64,000 nucleotides of DNA from Cognaticolwellia sediminilitoris (GTDB lineage Bacteria > Pseudomonadota > Gammaproteobacteria > Enterobacterales > Alteromonadaceae), in the NCBI GenBank assembly GCA_002104535.1, contig NBOG01000010.1, forward strand, positions 62,001 through 126,000, written 5' to 3'. The notes beneath the pieces are model-generated. The model ran no database searches, was not told the DNA's origin, and saw only the letters and a program-made list of their open reading frames with translations. Position 1 is the first letter of the stretch. Each line of letters opens with the position of its first letter. Positions 18,775-27,777 of the stretch are shown piece by piece. The position numbers and the translations under genes are program-made.

Positions 18775-19674
18775 GTGCAGGAAAACAAGATAGATTCAGA
18801 CCAATATGCTTACTTAGTTAAACTGGCGGCTTTTGCTGCCACGACAACTGCATTTATTTTAGTCATCATTAAGCTTTATGCTTGGTTTGTTACCGACGCT
18901 AGCGCCATGTTGGCCTCAGCAACTGATTCCATTCTAGATTTGTTCGCTTCAATTATGAATGTAGTTATTTTACGTTTTGCACTGGCACCGGCAGATAAAG
19001 AGCATAAATTTGGTCATGGTAAAGCGGAAAGTTTAGCGGGTTTAGTGCAAGCGGCGTTCGTTTTGGGCTCTGCGCTATTGTTGGTTTTTAATGGTGTAGA
19101 CCGCATTATTAACCCACAACAAGTTGTGCACACTGAAGTGGGTATCAGCGTTTCAGTTATCGCTATCGTGATGACTTTGCTTCTTGTTGTACTGCAAAAG
19201 TATGTGATTAGAAAAACTAAATCTGTTGCTATTAGCGCGGATGCATTGCATTACCAATCGGACTTAATTTTGAACTTAGGTGTTCTTGCCGCTTTATTTT
19301 TAAGCCAAGGTTATTGGTTACAAGCGGATGGTATCTTTACCGTTGGTGTCGGCATATTTCTGTTAATTGGCGCGGGTCAAATTATTTGGACGAGTGTGCA
19401 TCATTTGATGGATCATGAGTTAACAGAAGATGAACGTAATACCATCAAGAAAATTGTCGCAGCTCATGAAGGTACGCATGGTTTACATGAACTACGCACA
19501 CGTCAGGCTGGGCCAGATCGTTTTATCCAGTTTCATTTGGAATTAGACGGTGAATTATCTTTATTAGAAGCTCATACGATTGGTGAAGCTATTGAAGCAG
19601 AAATAATAGAAGCGTTAGCACCTTGTGAGGTGTTTATACATCATGATCCGCTTTCAGCTTCGCATCATCAATAA
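18775..19674 (+). CDS. fieF: FieF-type cation diffusion facilitator (iron/zinc efflux)
   Basis: This 299-residue inner-membrane antiporter has six predicted helices and a cytoplasmic C-terminal domain (about 210-299). The transport site matches FieF: ATDSILD in helix 2 and DALHYQSD in helix 5, giving Asp-Asp and His-Asp. HKFGHGKAE after helix 3 is a family hallmark. The start is GTG 18775 with AGGGGGA a few bases upstream. Exchange of Fe(II)/Zn(II) for protons is known for close relatives. Confidence 0.92.
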   Translation: MQENKIDSDQYAYLVKLAAFAATTTAFILVIIKLYAWFVTDASAMLASATDSILDLFASIMNVVILRFALAPADKEHKFGHGKAESLAGLVQAAFVLGSALLLVFNGVDRIINPQQVVHTEVGISVSVIAIVMTLLLVVLQKYVIRKTKSVAISADALHYQSDLILNLGVLAALFLSQGYWLQADGIFTVGVGIFLLIGAGQIIWTSVHHLMDHELTEDERNTIKKIVAAHEGTHGLHELRTRQAGPDRFIQFHLELDGELSLLEAHTIGEAIEAEIIEALAPCEVFIHHDPLSASHHQ

Positions 19675-19686
19675 GCTAGAAAACTA

Positions 19687-19735
19687 ATCAATAGCGATTG
19701 TTAGACTGAAATCAAGTTTGGCAAACGCTATTGAT
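19687..19735. repeat. Ten-base inverted repeat between convergent genes
   Basis: ATCAATAGCG at 19687-19696 is perfectly inverted at 19726-19735, with a 29-base loop. The right arm overlaps the stop of the minus-strand hydrolase gene. No T-run follows directly, so it is a poor intrinsic terminator; it may stop read-through or protect the 3' ends. Confidence 0.35.
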
Positions 19736-20801
19736 GTTTAGAAAACCACGCCAAACTGCTATCGATTGAGAAATCACGATAGTTATCAGCCTCGAAGAGC
19801 AGCTCATGATAAGCACCAGATATCACGATGGGTTTACCACCAAGACAAGCGTTAGGATTGTGTTTGTTTAACTGTTGGCAAAACTTTTCCTGCACACTAT
19901 TATCAACAATAAATTCTTCACCTGCCTGTAGCAATTGCACAGGAAGGGTTAGCTTATCTATATCATCGAAAATATTTTTAGTGGCATTAATAGCTTGTTC
20001 TAGCCAATAAAAGGTGACACCACCAAGTTTCAAATCAGGTTGCTCATTGTAAAGTGCTTGAAAGCGTTTAAAACGCTTAGCTGAGTGCATTAAGCGATTT
20101 TCTGCAAAGGTAGTTTGATTGATATCATTTTGGCCGAAAAAGTACCATGGCGAGCGGCTAAACCACTTATTCAGCGTTGTACCCGTTTTAATTATTGTCT
20201 GAGCTAGCCAATTTGGCGTACCACCGCTTGAAATGGCTATCATGGGAGAGCTTAAGCTTAATGCTTGGATATTATTTGGAAAGCGTTGTAGATATCTTAA
20301 TGCTATTGCTCCGCCCATTGAGTGCGCTAACATAAAAGCGCCTTGCTGGTGGTCAGGATAGCTAGCAGGCAACTCTTGGTTGAGTAACTGATGTAAATCT
20401 TCCGCGTAATGATCGAATAACTCTACATACCCTTGGAAACGATTTTTAGTTAAGCGCATAGACAAGCCTTGACCTCGATGGTCGATAACCACGCTGTCAT
20501 AACCTTCGTTGTCTAAATCAAACATCAACTCTTGGTATTTTAAATAACTTTCTGAGCGCCCAGAAACAATAACAATAAAGGGTTTTTCAGGACGTTTTAA
20601 GTTCGCCGCATAAGCAATGCGAACGTTGTCAGGGGTAGTGAAAGTGGCTTGCTTTACGCTTGGCCAAAAGTCGTCGATTGCCCTGGTTTTTTCTGATGTA
20701 AGCGCTCGCTTACTGGTTTCGCTAGTTGCGTTGGTCATTAATGAGGTTCCTGATAAGAGCCAAAAAAGTATAACAAGCGATAATCTTATTTTATTAATCA
20801 T
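19728..20801 (-). CDS. Exported alpha/beta hydrolase, lysophospholipase L2 (PldB)-like
   Basis: This 357-residue protein has an N-terminal hydrophobic signal segment (about 5-24) and an alpha/beta-hydrolase domain. The nucleophile elbow is LAHSMGGA, VIDHRGQG precedes it, and the late GAYHEL gives the catalytic His. It resembles PldB/monoglyceride lipases. PldB itself lacks a clear signal peptide, so export of this copy is inferred from its N-terminus. It follows cpxA on the same strand by 27 bases and may share its transcript. Confidence 0.82.
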   Translation of the reverse strand: MINKIRLSLVILFWLLSGTSLMTNATSETSKRALTSEKTRAIDDFWPSVKQATFTTPDNVRIAYAANLKRPEKPFIVIVSGRSESYLKYQELMFDLDNEGYDSVVIDHRGQGLSMRLTKNRFQGYVELFDHYAEDLHQLLNQELPASYPDHQQGAFMLAHSMGGAIALRYLQRFPNNIQALSLSSPMIAISSGGTPNWLAQTIIKTGTTLNKWFSRSPWYFFGQNDINQTTFAENRLMHSAKRFKRFQALYNEQPDLKLGGVTFYWLEQAINATKNIFDDIDKLTLPVQLLQAGEEFIVDNSVQEKFCQQLNKHNPNACLGGKPIVISGAYHELLFEADNYRDFSIDSSLAWFSKHQ

Positions 20802-20828
20802 TTTGGCTCATTTGGCTACTAACTGCAC

Positions 20829-22208
20829 TTAACCTAAGGGTAATTCAATGGTAACGGTTAAGCCATTTTCGCTATTATTCTGTGCATATATATGACCATT
20901 ATGCGCAACTATCGCCTGTTTTGCTATGGCTAGGCCCAAGCCTGTGCCTCCTGTTTCGCGATCTCTTGATTGAGCTACTCGATAAAAAGGATCAAATAAC
21001 TTTGCTAAGTCATCAGCGGCTACGCCAATACCATTATCAATTATATCAATCACATATTGCTGACTATTTTGACTAAGTTTAACGTTAATTTGGCTGTTGT
21101 TTTGACTGTACTTGATAGCATTAATTAAAATGTTATTGAAAGCACTAGATAATAAATTAGGATCTGCTTGCAGTAACGGGCTGCCTTGGCTTTCAAAGTT
21201 GATGGAAATGAATTTTTCATTAGCGATATATTGTGCATCATCAATACAAAGTGTTAAAAGCTGCTGTAGATCAACGGACATTAGTTCCATTTGGCTAATG
21301 GTATTTTCCATACGTGATAGAGATAACACATTGGCGATCATCTCGTCGAGTCTGGCTACTTCAAGCTCACAACGTTGCAGATGCTTTTGTAAAAGTGCCT
21401 CACTGATGTCTTCTTGTTGCGCTAAACCAAGTGCTATTTGTAAGCGGGTCATGGGTGAGCGCAGTTCATGAGAAACGTCAGCGAGTAATCGTTGGTGTGA
21501 GCTAATGTTTTGTTCTAGCTTTTCTGCCATTAAATTAAAGCTAGCGGCACAGTCACCAATTTCATCATTTCGTTGAGCAATAATCGGTACCCGTGCACTG
21601 AATTCACCATCGCCAAAACGCGCCGCTGTTTTTTGCATTGCAATAAGCGGCTTGGTTAATGATCGAGTCAGTAACCAAAGTAAAATTGAGCTTATAATAA
21701 TTGGGATAGCAATGCGCAACCAGACGGGCATGCGATTTATAATGTTACCAAAATGGGGCTTACGATCACGACTAGCCAAGAAAATTTGATAGGGCGTGTC
21801 GCTTAATTCAAGTGTGATTGGGCCGGTAATACGATAAAACTCAAATTTCACGGTAGTAAGGCGGTCTAAGTTATTTTCGCTGAGAAAAACCTGTAAATTT
21901 TTAATTTGCCAATGTTCTGAAGATAATATAGCTTGAGTTTCAGTATTTTTTAACAGTAATTCGCGGCCATCATTGTCTTGGTAAAATGACAATACCTGTT
22001 CGGCAGTGATCGCAGGTACGCGTTGGATTCTTTTAGCGATTCTATTAAGTTTAGCGGTATCGCCGTGGTGAGTAGGTACAAGAATGCTTTTTGTTCTAAA
22101 TTGCTCAGAGATCAGTCGAGTCGCACCAATGGTGATGACTATAATGAGCCAAAAATATATGAAGAGCTTTACGCCAATAGATGAAAAACCGCTGAATTTT
22201 TTTAACAT
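20829..22208 (-). CDS. cpxA: CpxA-like envelope-stress sensor histidine kinase
   Basis: This 459-residue kinase has TM1 at about 14-30, a periplasmic domain to about 162, TM2 at about 165-182, HAMP at about 182-235, the phospho-acceptor His247 in DVSHELRSP, and a complete ATPase domain with NAIKYS, a GIGV G1 box and GGTGLGLAI. Its start overlaps the stop of the response-regulator gene by one base (TAATG), so the two are translationally coupled. The assignment to Cpx rather than another OmpR-class pair rests on the facing CpxP/Spy-like gene. Confidence 0.85.
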   Translation of the reverse strand: MLKKFSGFSSIGVKLFIYFWLIIVITIGATRLISEQFRTKSILVPTHHGDTAKLNRIAKRIQRVPAITAEQVLSFYQDNDGRELLLKNTETQAILSSEHWQIKNLQVFLSENNLDRLTTVKFEFYRITGPITLELSDTPYQIFLASRDRKPHFGNIINRMPVWLRIAIPIIISSILLWLLTRSLTKPLIAMQKTAARFGDGEFSARVPIIAQRNDEIGDCAASFNLMAEKLEQNISSHQRLLADVSHELRSPMTRLQIALGLAQQEDISEALLQKHLQRCELEVARLDEMIANVLSLSRMENTISQMELMSVDLQQLLTLCIDDAQYIANEKFISINFESQGSPLLQADPNLLSSAFNNILINAIKYSQNNSQINVKLSQNSQQYVIDIIDNGIGVAADDLAKLFDPFYRVAQSRDRETGGTGLGLAIAKQAIVAHNGHIYAQNNSENGLTVTIELPLG

Positions 22209-22909
22209 TATTGTGTTTCTCCGGCCAAGAAAATATAACCAGCGCTGCGAATAGTTTTAAGCTTGTCACTAGGGCTAAAGGGTAATAACTTGCGCCTGAT
22301 ATTGCTGACATGCATATCAATACTGCGGTCAAAAGCACTAAGTTTTCGCTTTAATACTCGCTCAGATATTTCTTCTTTACTGATAATTTCGCCTGGTTTT
22401 GACATTAAATGTGCAATGATTTGATATTCAGTACCTGTGAGTTCTATCAGATTATCATGACAGCTAACTTGTCTTGTAGCATGATTAAGTTTTACCCCGT
22501 TGACTTCATGTGAAGTTGAGGTTTCTTTAGTGTTCTGCACAATGTCAATTCGACGTAATATGGCATTAATTCTTGCGAGCAGTTCGCGGTGTTGAAAAGG
22601 TTTTGGAAGATAATCGTCAGCGCCCAGTTCTAAACCTAATATTCTATCAGCATTATCACCTTTAGCGGTGAGCATTAATATTGGCGTTTTGTGATTACCA
22701 CCTAAAGCTTTTAGTACTTCAAAACCGTTTAATCCAGGCATCATCACGTCTAATAAAATCAATGAAATACTATCATCAAAGGCTTTTTCAAGTCCTGACA
22801 CGCCGTCATGGCAAGATATCAATTCAAACCCTTCAGTGGCTAGGTAGTCTGATAATAACTCGGCAAGTTCTTTATCATCGTCTATTAATAATAGTTTATG
22901 CTTTTTCAT
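22208..22909 (-). CDS. cpxR: CpxR-like OmpR-family response regulator
   Basis: This 233-residue regulator has a receiver domain (phospho-acceptor Asp54 in LLDVMMPG, Lys in YLPKPF) and a C-terminal winged helix (about 130-230) of the OmpR class. ATG 22909 is preferred over ATG 22921, because GAGAG lies correctly upstream of the former and no site precedes the latter. It is divergent from the CpxP-like gene, and a CpxR-box-like sequence lies between them. Confidence 0.87.
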   Translation of the reverse strand: MKKHKLLLIDDDKELAELLSDYLATEGFELISCHDGVSGLEKAFDDSISLILLDVMMPGLNGFEVLKALGGNHKTPILMLTAKGDNADRILGLELGADDYLPKPFQHRELLARINAILRRIDIVQNTKETSTSHEVNGVKLNHATRQVSCHDNLIELTGTEYQIIAHLMSKPGEIISKEEISERVLKRKLSAFDRSIDMHVSNIRRKLLPFSPSDKLKTIRSAGYIFLAGETQ

Positions 22910-22982
22910 TAATACTCTCATAAGTCGCTAAGGGCGAATTTCCAGTTCTATAATAACGAAATCTTAAAGCGCTTTGTTTATC

Positions 22983-22998
22983 TTTACACAACATTTAC
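22983..22998 (-). promoter_or_regulatory. Candidate CpxR box
   Basis: On the minus strand the sequence is GTAAA, six bases, GTAAA; known CpxR boxes are two GTAAA half-sites about five bases apart. It lies about 66 bases before the CpxP-like ATG and 74 before the cpxR ATG, so it could serve both promoters. Confidence 0.6.
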
Positions 22999-23063
22999 GT
23001 TGCTTTGCGTTTCTTTTCGTTGCAGAACTTATAATCATTATTCATCAACCGAGGAGTAAAACA

Positions 23064-23549
23064 ATGAAAGCACAAAACCTATATTCAAGACTAACACCGT
23101 ATGTTGCTATGGGCGTATTGGCACTAACATTAAGCAGTGTTAATGCAAATGCTATTGGACATAAAAAGGACGGTCACAACTCACAAGCCGGTATTGAAAG
23201 TGTTGAGAAAGGAGACCATAAGCAGGCAAAGGCTAAAAAGAGTTTACGACGTTTAGCTAAAAAATTAGATCTTTCTGCCGAGCAACGCAGTCAAATTAAA
23301 ACAATATTTGCACAAAGGAAAGCAGGTCATAAAGAGAGAAAAGAAAGCATGGCTGGTTTTAAAGCAAAAGTTGATACGATGTTGCAAAACAATGAATTCG
23401 ATGAAAGCAATTTTGCAGTGATTTACTCAGAATATCAGGCAGAATTCGAACAAATGGCAATGGAGAAAGCGAAAGCGCGTTATGAAATTTTGCAAGTATT
23501 GACACCAGAACAACAGCAAAAATTTCTAAAAATGCGCAAACATCGGTAA
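23064..23549 (+). CDS. CpxP/Spy-family periplasmic stress protein
   Basis: This 161-residue protein has a signal peptide (cut near ANA, about residue 31) and a helical, Lys/Gln-rich body. It carries both family LTxxQ-type motifs, as LSAEQ near residue 74 and LTPEQ near the C-terminus. ATG 23064 is chosen for its GAGGAG ribosome site and signal peptide; the frame extends 30 codons upstream without support. CpxP represses CpxA and helps remove misfolded proteins; Spy is a related chaperone. Facing cpxRA favours a CpxP-type role. Confidence 0.85.
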   Translation: MKAQNLYSRLTPYVAMGVLALTLSSVNANAIGHKKDGHNSQAGIESVEKGDHKQAKAKKSLRRLAKKLDLSAEQRSQIKTIFAQRKAGHKERKESMAGFKAKVDTMLQNNEFDESNFAVIYSEYQAEFEQMAMEKAKARYEILQVLTPEQQQKFLKMRKHR

Positions 23550-23551
23550 GC

Positions 23552-25510
23552 TTATTTTAATAAACTGAATGAGAATATTTTTGACATTTTGCTTTCTACC
23601 GCACGGCCATTCTTTTTGGCAGGTAGAAAGCGCCATTCTTCCATAGCATTACGAATTGCATTTCTGAAGTAATTAACTCTGCTTTTTGATTCAAACTGGA
23701 TGTTTTTTACAAAGCCATTTTTATCGATATTAAACTCAACCATAATTTCTAGCTCGATGCCTTTTCTTTTAGCTGAAGACGGGTATTTAGGCTCCACAGA
23801 GTTTAAAAGTCGTGCCTTAACTGAACTTTTAGCAAGTTTTTCTTCAGCACTACTACTTAATTTTCCGCTATTAAATGGCATTTTCTGTAGGGCTGTGAGG
23901 TTAGACTGGTGCTGATTGTTGGTTAAATTAGTTTGTGAATCTTGCTGTGCAACAATTTTACCTACGCTCGGCGCTTTAGGTGCGCTGATCAGCGACGAAA
24001 GTTGTTTTGAATAAGCGCTTTCTTTTGTTGCATTTCGTTTAGAGTCGGTGCGTTCAAAGGCAAGTTCAGAAATGGATTTGCTTTTGCTCACATTTAAGTT
24101 TTCATTTACTTGGGTGGCGTTTTTTAATTCTGCATGAAGCTGAGCAACTTTTTTATTACCAACTTTATTCACTCTAACAATTGGTAATTCGTCGTAATAT
24201 GGCGTTGTAGTATTCGTGCCCATTGCAGTAAAGCTTTTGGTTTGAGGCTTTTTACTAATGGCTATATTTTGATTTCCAGTTAAGTTGGAATCAGCAGCTT
24301 TCGGGTTGTTTAATGAAGCCGTCTCGTCTGCATTTTCGTTATCAATAGCTAATAATTGACTGGCAAGTGAGGTGTTCGTGTTCTCTTGCTGGAATGTTAA
24401 TGGCGCGTGGGTTAGTGAGCTTTTATTTAGCTCTTTCGTTGTATTATGTAATGAAATACTACCCGACTGTAAATCGATAACTGGTAAGGTTAGCGAGTGG
24501 TTAGAAAGCAGAAACACAATAGCGAATAATATGGTAAAAGAAGCTAGCCATTTGCCTGAATCAGTACTCTTAGTGCAATGTTGCTGATCGTCTAATAGTC
24601 TGACAACCCTTTGTTTTAAATCTCCGCCTGATGCTGCCATAGCCATACTTGGAATGGTGCGATGTCTGTGCTTTTCACATAATGACGCGGTATCCGCTAA
24701 GGTATGAGCGTAGGCAACTGAACATCCACCATGTTCTACGGCAATATCGTCACTACAATACTCTCTTTCGTTACGCATTTGTTTTGACACCCAACGAACC
24801 GCTGGGTGAAAAAATAGTAATATTTCTACCAAGGTTTGTAAGAAGTTGACCAGATAATCATGACGACGAATATGAGCTAACTCGTGTAGTAGCAACATGT
24901 CCAATTGCTGTGGAGTTAAGCCAGACAACATACTAAATGGGATCAGTACCACTGGTTTTAACCAACCAATTGCCATTGGCACATCGGTTTTATTTGAAAG
25001 TAATAACGCAACGTTTCTTGAAATTCCCACTTTAGCAATTAAAGCATCAAATCTTTTTTGCAATGTAACATCAGCAGGACTACAACCTTGTAAGGGGAGT
25101 TTATTGACGTTGTATAACTCTATGATAAGTTTTAACGTAAGTGCAGTTACAATGCTAAGCCATAGAATAGCAAGAGCAGGCAGATGTTCTAACCACTCCA
25201 TATACCAAGCATTAGCTGTAATTTGTTCTAGGTAAAAATTTTGATCGATTAGGGGTAAGGCATGAACAAAACTCGTCGCTTGACGATAATCGATATCATA
25301 AACAAGAAAAAAGGTGATTAACGGCAAGCATAAGTTTGCAAACATTGCCAATGTGCTTAAAGCATAACGTAATTGCGACTTTTGGTAGGATATAAGCGAT
25401 AGCAGAGCTTTTAAAACCAACGCCACTAAAACTCCTTGCCATATAAAATGGATAAGAGTTATTGCTAAACCAGCTAGCAGTGGGCTATCGATTATGCTTT
25501 CCTGAAACAT
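23552..25510 (-). CDS. M56 (BlaR1-like) membrane metallopeptidase fused to a TonB C-terminal domain
   Basis: This 652-residue protein has about four membrane segments (near 12-36, 50-70, 108-132 and 322-336). The M56 zinc site is HELAH at residues 209-213, with a likely third ligand in NEREYCSDD (about 247-255). After the last helix comes a long polar Asn/Ser/Thr/Lys-rich linker (340-555), then a TonB C-terminal domain (about 560-652, with VEPKYPSSAKRKGIE and EWRFLPAKKNG). Where BlaR1 has a penicillin-binding sensor, this protein has TonB. The BlaI-like repressor gene lies 32 bases upstream. Cleavage of that repressor on a periplasmic signal is inferred from the BlaR1 paradigm. Confidence 0.88.
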   Translation of the reverse strand: MFQESIIDSPLLAGLAITLIHFIWQGVLVALVLKALLSLISYQKSQLRYALSTLAMFANLCLPLITFFLVYDIDYRQATSFVHALPLIDQNFYLEQITANAWYMEWLEHLPALAILWLSIVTALTLKLIIELYNVNKLPLQGCSPADVTLQKRFDALIAKVGISRNVALLLSNKTDVPMAIGWLKPVVLIPFSMLSGLTPQQLDMLLLHELAHIRRHDYLVNFLQTLVEILLFFHPAVRWVSKQMRNEREYCSDDIAVEHGGCSVAYAHTLADTASLCEKHRHRTIPSMAMAASGGDLKQRVVRLLDDQQHCTKSTDSGKWLASFTILFAIVFLLSNHSLTLPVIDLQSGSISLHNTTKELNKSSLTHAPLTFQQENTNTSLASQLLAIDNENADETASLNNPKAADSNLTGNQNIAISKKPQTKSFTAMGTNTTTPYYDELPIVRVNKVGNKKVAQLHAELKNATQVNENLNVSKSKSISELAFERTDSKRNATKESAYSKQLSSLISAPKAPSVGKIVAQQDSQTNLTNNQHQSNLTALQKMPFNSGKLSSSAEEKLAKSSVKARLLNSVEPKYPSSAKRKGIELEIMVEFNIDKNGFVKNIQFESKSRVNYFRNAIRNAMEEWRFLPAKKNGRAVESKMSKIFSFSLLK

Positions 25511-25542
25511 GCTTATAGTTTTTACCTTGTGGGCTCAGTTAA

Positions 25543-25929
25543 TTATGGCTTTTGCTCTAGTTGATTAAGTAACTGTCTAATATCTTCAATTTCTTCTTTA
25601 CTAGTCGAGTTATCTAAAGCACGCATGACTAATTTAGATGTTGAACCGCCAAATGCTTTTAAGACTAAATCTTTTAATAAAGATGACTGAGTAACGGTTT
25701 CACTATTAGCTGCAGCATAAATATGTGCTCGATTAGTCTCGTCACGCACAACTAAAGTTTTTTCGTGCATTATTTGTAGTATTTTCAGGACCGTAGTATA
25801 GCCTGTTTTTTGAGTTTGGCTAACCGTTTCATGAATTTGTCGTACCGTTGCCGGCCCCATTTTCCAAAGAATATTAAGCAACGACAGTTCTGCTTCGGTT
25901 GGCTTAATTTCTGTTTTATCTCGCAACAT
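25543..25929 (-). CDS. BlaI/MecI/CopY-family transcriptional repressor
   Basis: This 128-residue protein has an N-terminal winged helix (about 8-80, with LLNILWKMGPATVRQI) typical of BlaI/MecI, and a C-terminal helical dimerisation region (about 85-125). An AAGGAA ribosome site precedes its ATG. It is first in a two-gene unit with the M56-TonB gene, as blaI-blaR1. It probably represses its own operon from the palindrome at 25967-25984. Confidence 0.9.
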   Translation of the reverse strand: MLRDKTEIKPTEAELSLLNILWKMGPATVRQIHETVSQTQKTGYTTVLKILQIMHEKTLVVRDETNRAHIYAAANSETVTQSSLLKDLVLKAFGGSTSKLVMRALDNSTSKEEIEDIRQLLNQLEQKP

Positions 25930-25966
25930 TGAGATTCCTTAAAGCAAATTTAAATGTTTAGTTATT

Positions 25967-25984
25967 ATACGAATAGACTCGTAT
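25967..25984. promoter_or_regulatory. Candidate operator of the BlaI-like repressor
   Basis: ATACGA, six bases, TCGTAT form a perfect dyad 38 bases before the repressor ATG. The size and inverted form suit a BlaI-family dimer, but the bases are not the staphylococcal TACA/TGTA operator. Confidence 0.45.
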
Positions 25985-26090
25985 GATATATTTCTATCCT
26001 AGCTCGCGATGATTAAATGAGCAATAGTAATTGTTGAATTGTTTTAATTAATTGTTAATATGAAAATATTAATTCAGTAAATTCAATTGG

Positions 26091-26822
26091 TTATGGCGCT
26101 CCTTGAAGCCGGGTTACTATCTGGCGTGATCGCTGGGGGAAGTTAGTGAAAATCCCATCAACTTGGTACTCTACACATCGCTTGATTTGCTCTGGATGAT
26201 CAACGGTGTATACCCAAACCTGTAAACCTCTACTATGGGCATCGGCTATGATTTCGGTATTTAAACACTCAATTGACAGATTTAGCATTTCAACTTTTAG
26301 TGGCTGACAAAAATTAGCGTAATCAAGTGGACAACTCGCGATAAGTGCAGCGGTGCTAATCTCAGGTATCTGCTCTGCCATTTTTATCAGCACATGGTGA
26401 TTAAATGACGAAATAATAATATCTTTAAAGTTAATAATATTATGATTTTTTTCTTGCTCAAGTAACTCCGTTAATTTTTGCATTTCAACGGCAAGTTGTT
26501 TACCTTGCGCAGCCGTTTTTAATTCAATGTTAATTCGGCACTGATTTTTTATACATTCAAGCGCTTGTTTTAATGTACAAAGACTAGCCCTAGTTTTGTC
26601 AAAAGTATTTATAAGCTGATCTAAGGTTAACTGGTTGTAATGAATCAACTCCCCTTCATAATGCACAAAACTATCATGTAAGAGTATGAATTCACCACTG
26701 GCCTGATGAAATTGGGCATCAAACTCTATACCATCACAGCCTTGAATTATGGCTTGCTCAAACGCCAATAATGAGTTTTCGGGAAACTCTCCGCTGGCGC
26801 CACGATGGGCAATAATTTTCAT
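26091..26822 (-). CDS. ugpQ: Glycerophosphodiester phosphodiesterase
   Basis: This 243-residue TIM-barrel enzyme hydrolyses glycerophosphodiesters to glycerol 3-phosphate and an alcohol. The family signature is intact: IAHRGASGEFPENS at the N-terminus, GIEFDAQ for the metal-binding Glu/Asp, HDSF for the second His, and VYTVDHPEQ near the end. There is no signal peptide, so it is cytosolic as UgpQ is. ATG 26822 is chosen; a TTG three codons upstream is also possible and neither has a strong ribosome site. Confidence 0.9.
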   Translation of the reverse strand: MKIIAHRGASGEFPENSLLAFEQAIIQGCDGIEFDAQFHQASGEFILLHDSFVHYEGELIHYNQLTLDQLINTFDKTRASLCTLKQALECIKNQCRINIELKTAAQGKQLAVEMQKLTELLEQEKNHNIINFKDIIISSFNHHVLIKMAEQIPEISTAALIASCPLDYANFCQPLKVEMLNLSIECLNTEIIADAHSRGLQVWVYTVDHPEQIKRCVEYQVDGIFTNFPQRSRQIVTRLQGAP

Positions 26823-26867
26823 CGTTGACAAAACTCTGGGCTCATGTCGACTTTCATTTCTGAGCGC

Positions 26868-27749
26868 TTAACTACTTTGTTCTGCGTTAAGTAAGTCAGC
26901 ATAATATTCACCTAAACGGGTAACCGTTTCAGGACCATCTTGTGGATTAAATTTAACCATATTTGGCGCAAATGTAGTAACTACAGTTGAACCTAATTTG
27001 AATCGGCCCATCTCTGCACCTTTATCAATGGTAATCGCCCCAGGTCCTGCTTCAGGATACTGCCAACGAAATACATCTTTACCTGCTGGCGGTGTAATTG
27101 TACCCGCCCATACTGTTTCTATACTGGCAACAATAGTTGCCCCCACTAATACCATAGCCATTGGGCCATTGTCGGTGTCAAAAACAGTGACTACACGTTC
27201 ATTTCGAGCGAATAAGTTTGGCACATTGTTGGCTGTTAACGGGTTAACAGAAAATAAATCACCCGGTACATAAATCATTTCACGCAAGGTGCCTTTAATT
27301 GGCATATGAATACGATGGTAATCTTTCGGCGCTAAATAAATACATGAAAATTCACCATCTTGAAATGGTGCCGCGGTTTCTTCATCACCACCGAGTAAGG
27401 TTTGTAAACTGTAATTAAAGCCTTTGGCCTGAATAAGTTGACCTTGTTCGATTGGACCTTGTTGGCTAATTGCCCCATCAACTGGGTAACAAACAATATT
27501 AGGGTCTTGGATAATAGTGCGGGCACCTTCTTCAAGCTCACGAGTAAAAAAGTCATTAAAAGTTTTAAAATCTTCAGCATTCTTTAATTTAGCTTCTGCC
27601 ATATTAATGTCATAGGCTTTGATAAAGTAACTAATAGCTTTTGTTGTCCACCAACCGGCTTCTGCGGCAGCAAATTTACCAACCAGTCTTGAAATTGCAT
27701 GCTTTGGCATTAAATATTGCAGAGCGATTTTTATTTTATTAACTAACAC
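26868..27749 (-). CDS. psd: Phosphatidylserine decarboxylase proenzyme
   Basis: This 293-residue inner-membrane enzyme makes phosphatidylethanolamine. The self-cleavage site LGST, whose Ser becomes the pyruvoyl group, is visible near residue 252. The family segments [16 protein letters not shown] and [12 protein letters not shown] are present. The start is GTG 27749 with AAGGAA upstream. It follows rsgA by 28 bases, the neighbourhood also seen in E. coli (orn, rsgA, psd). Confidence 0.96.
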   Translation of the reverse strand: MLVNKIKIALQYLMPKHAISRLVGKFAAAEAGWWTTKAISYFIKAYDINMAEAKLKNAEDFKTFNDFFTRELEEGARTIIQDPNIVCYPVDGAISQQGPIEQGQLIQAKGFNYSLQTLLGGDEETAAPFQDGEFSCIYLAPKDYHRIHMPIKGTLREMIYVPGDLFSVNPLTANNVPNLFARNERVVTVFDTDNGPMAMVLVGATIVASIETVWAGTITPPAGKDVFRWQYPEAGPGAITIDKGAEMGRFKLGSTVVTTFAPNMVKFNPQDGPETVTRLGEYYADLLNAEQSS

Positions 27750-27777
27750 GGTGTTTCCTTAAAATTTTATTTTCTAT

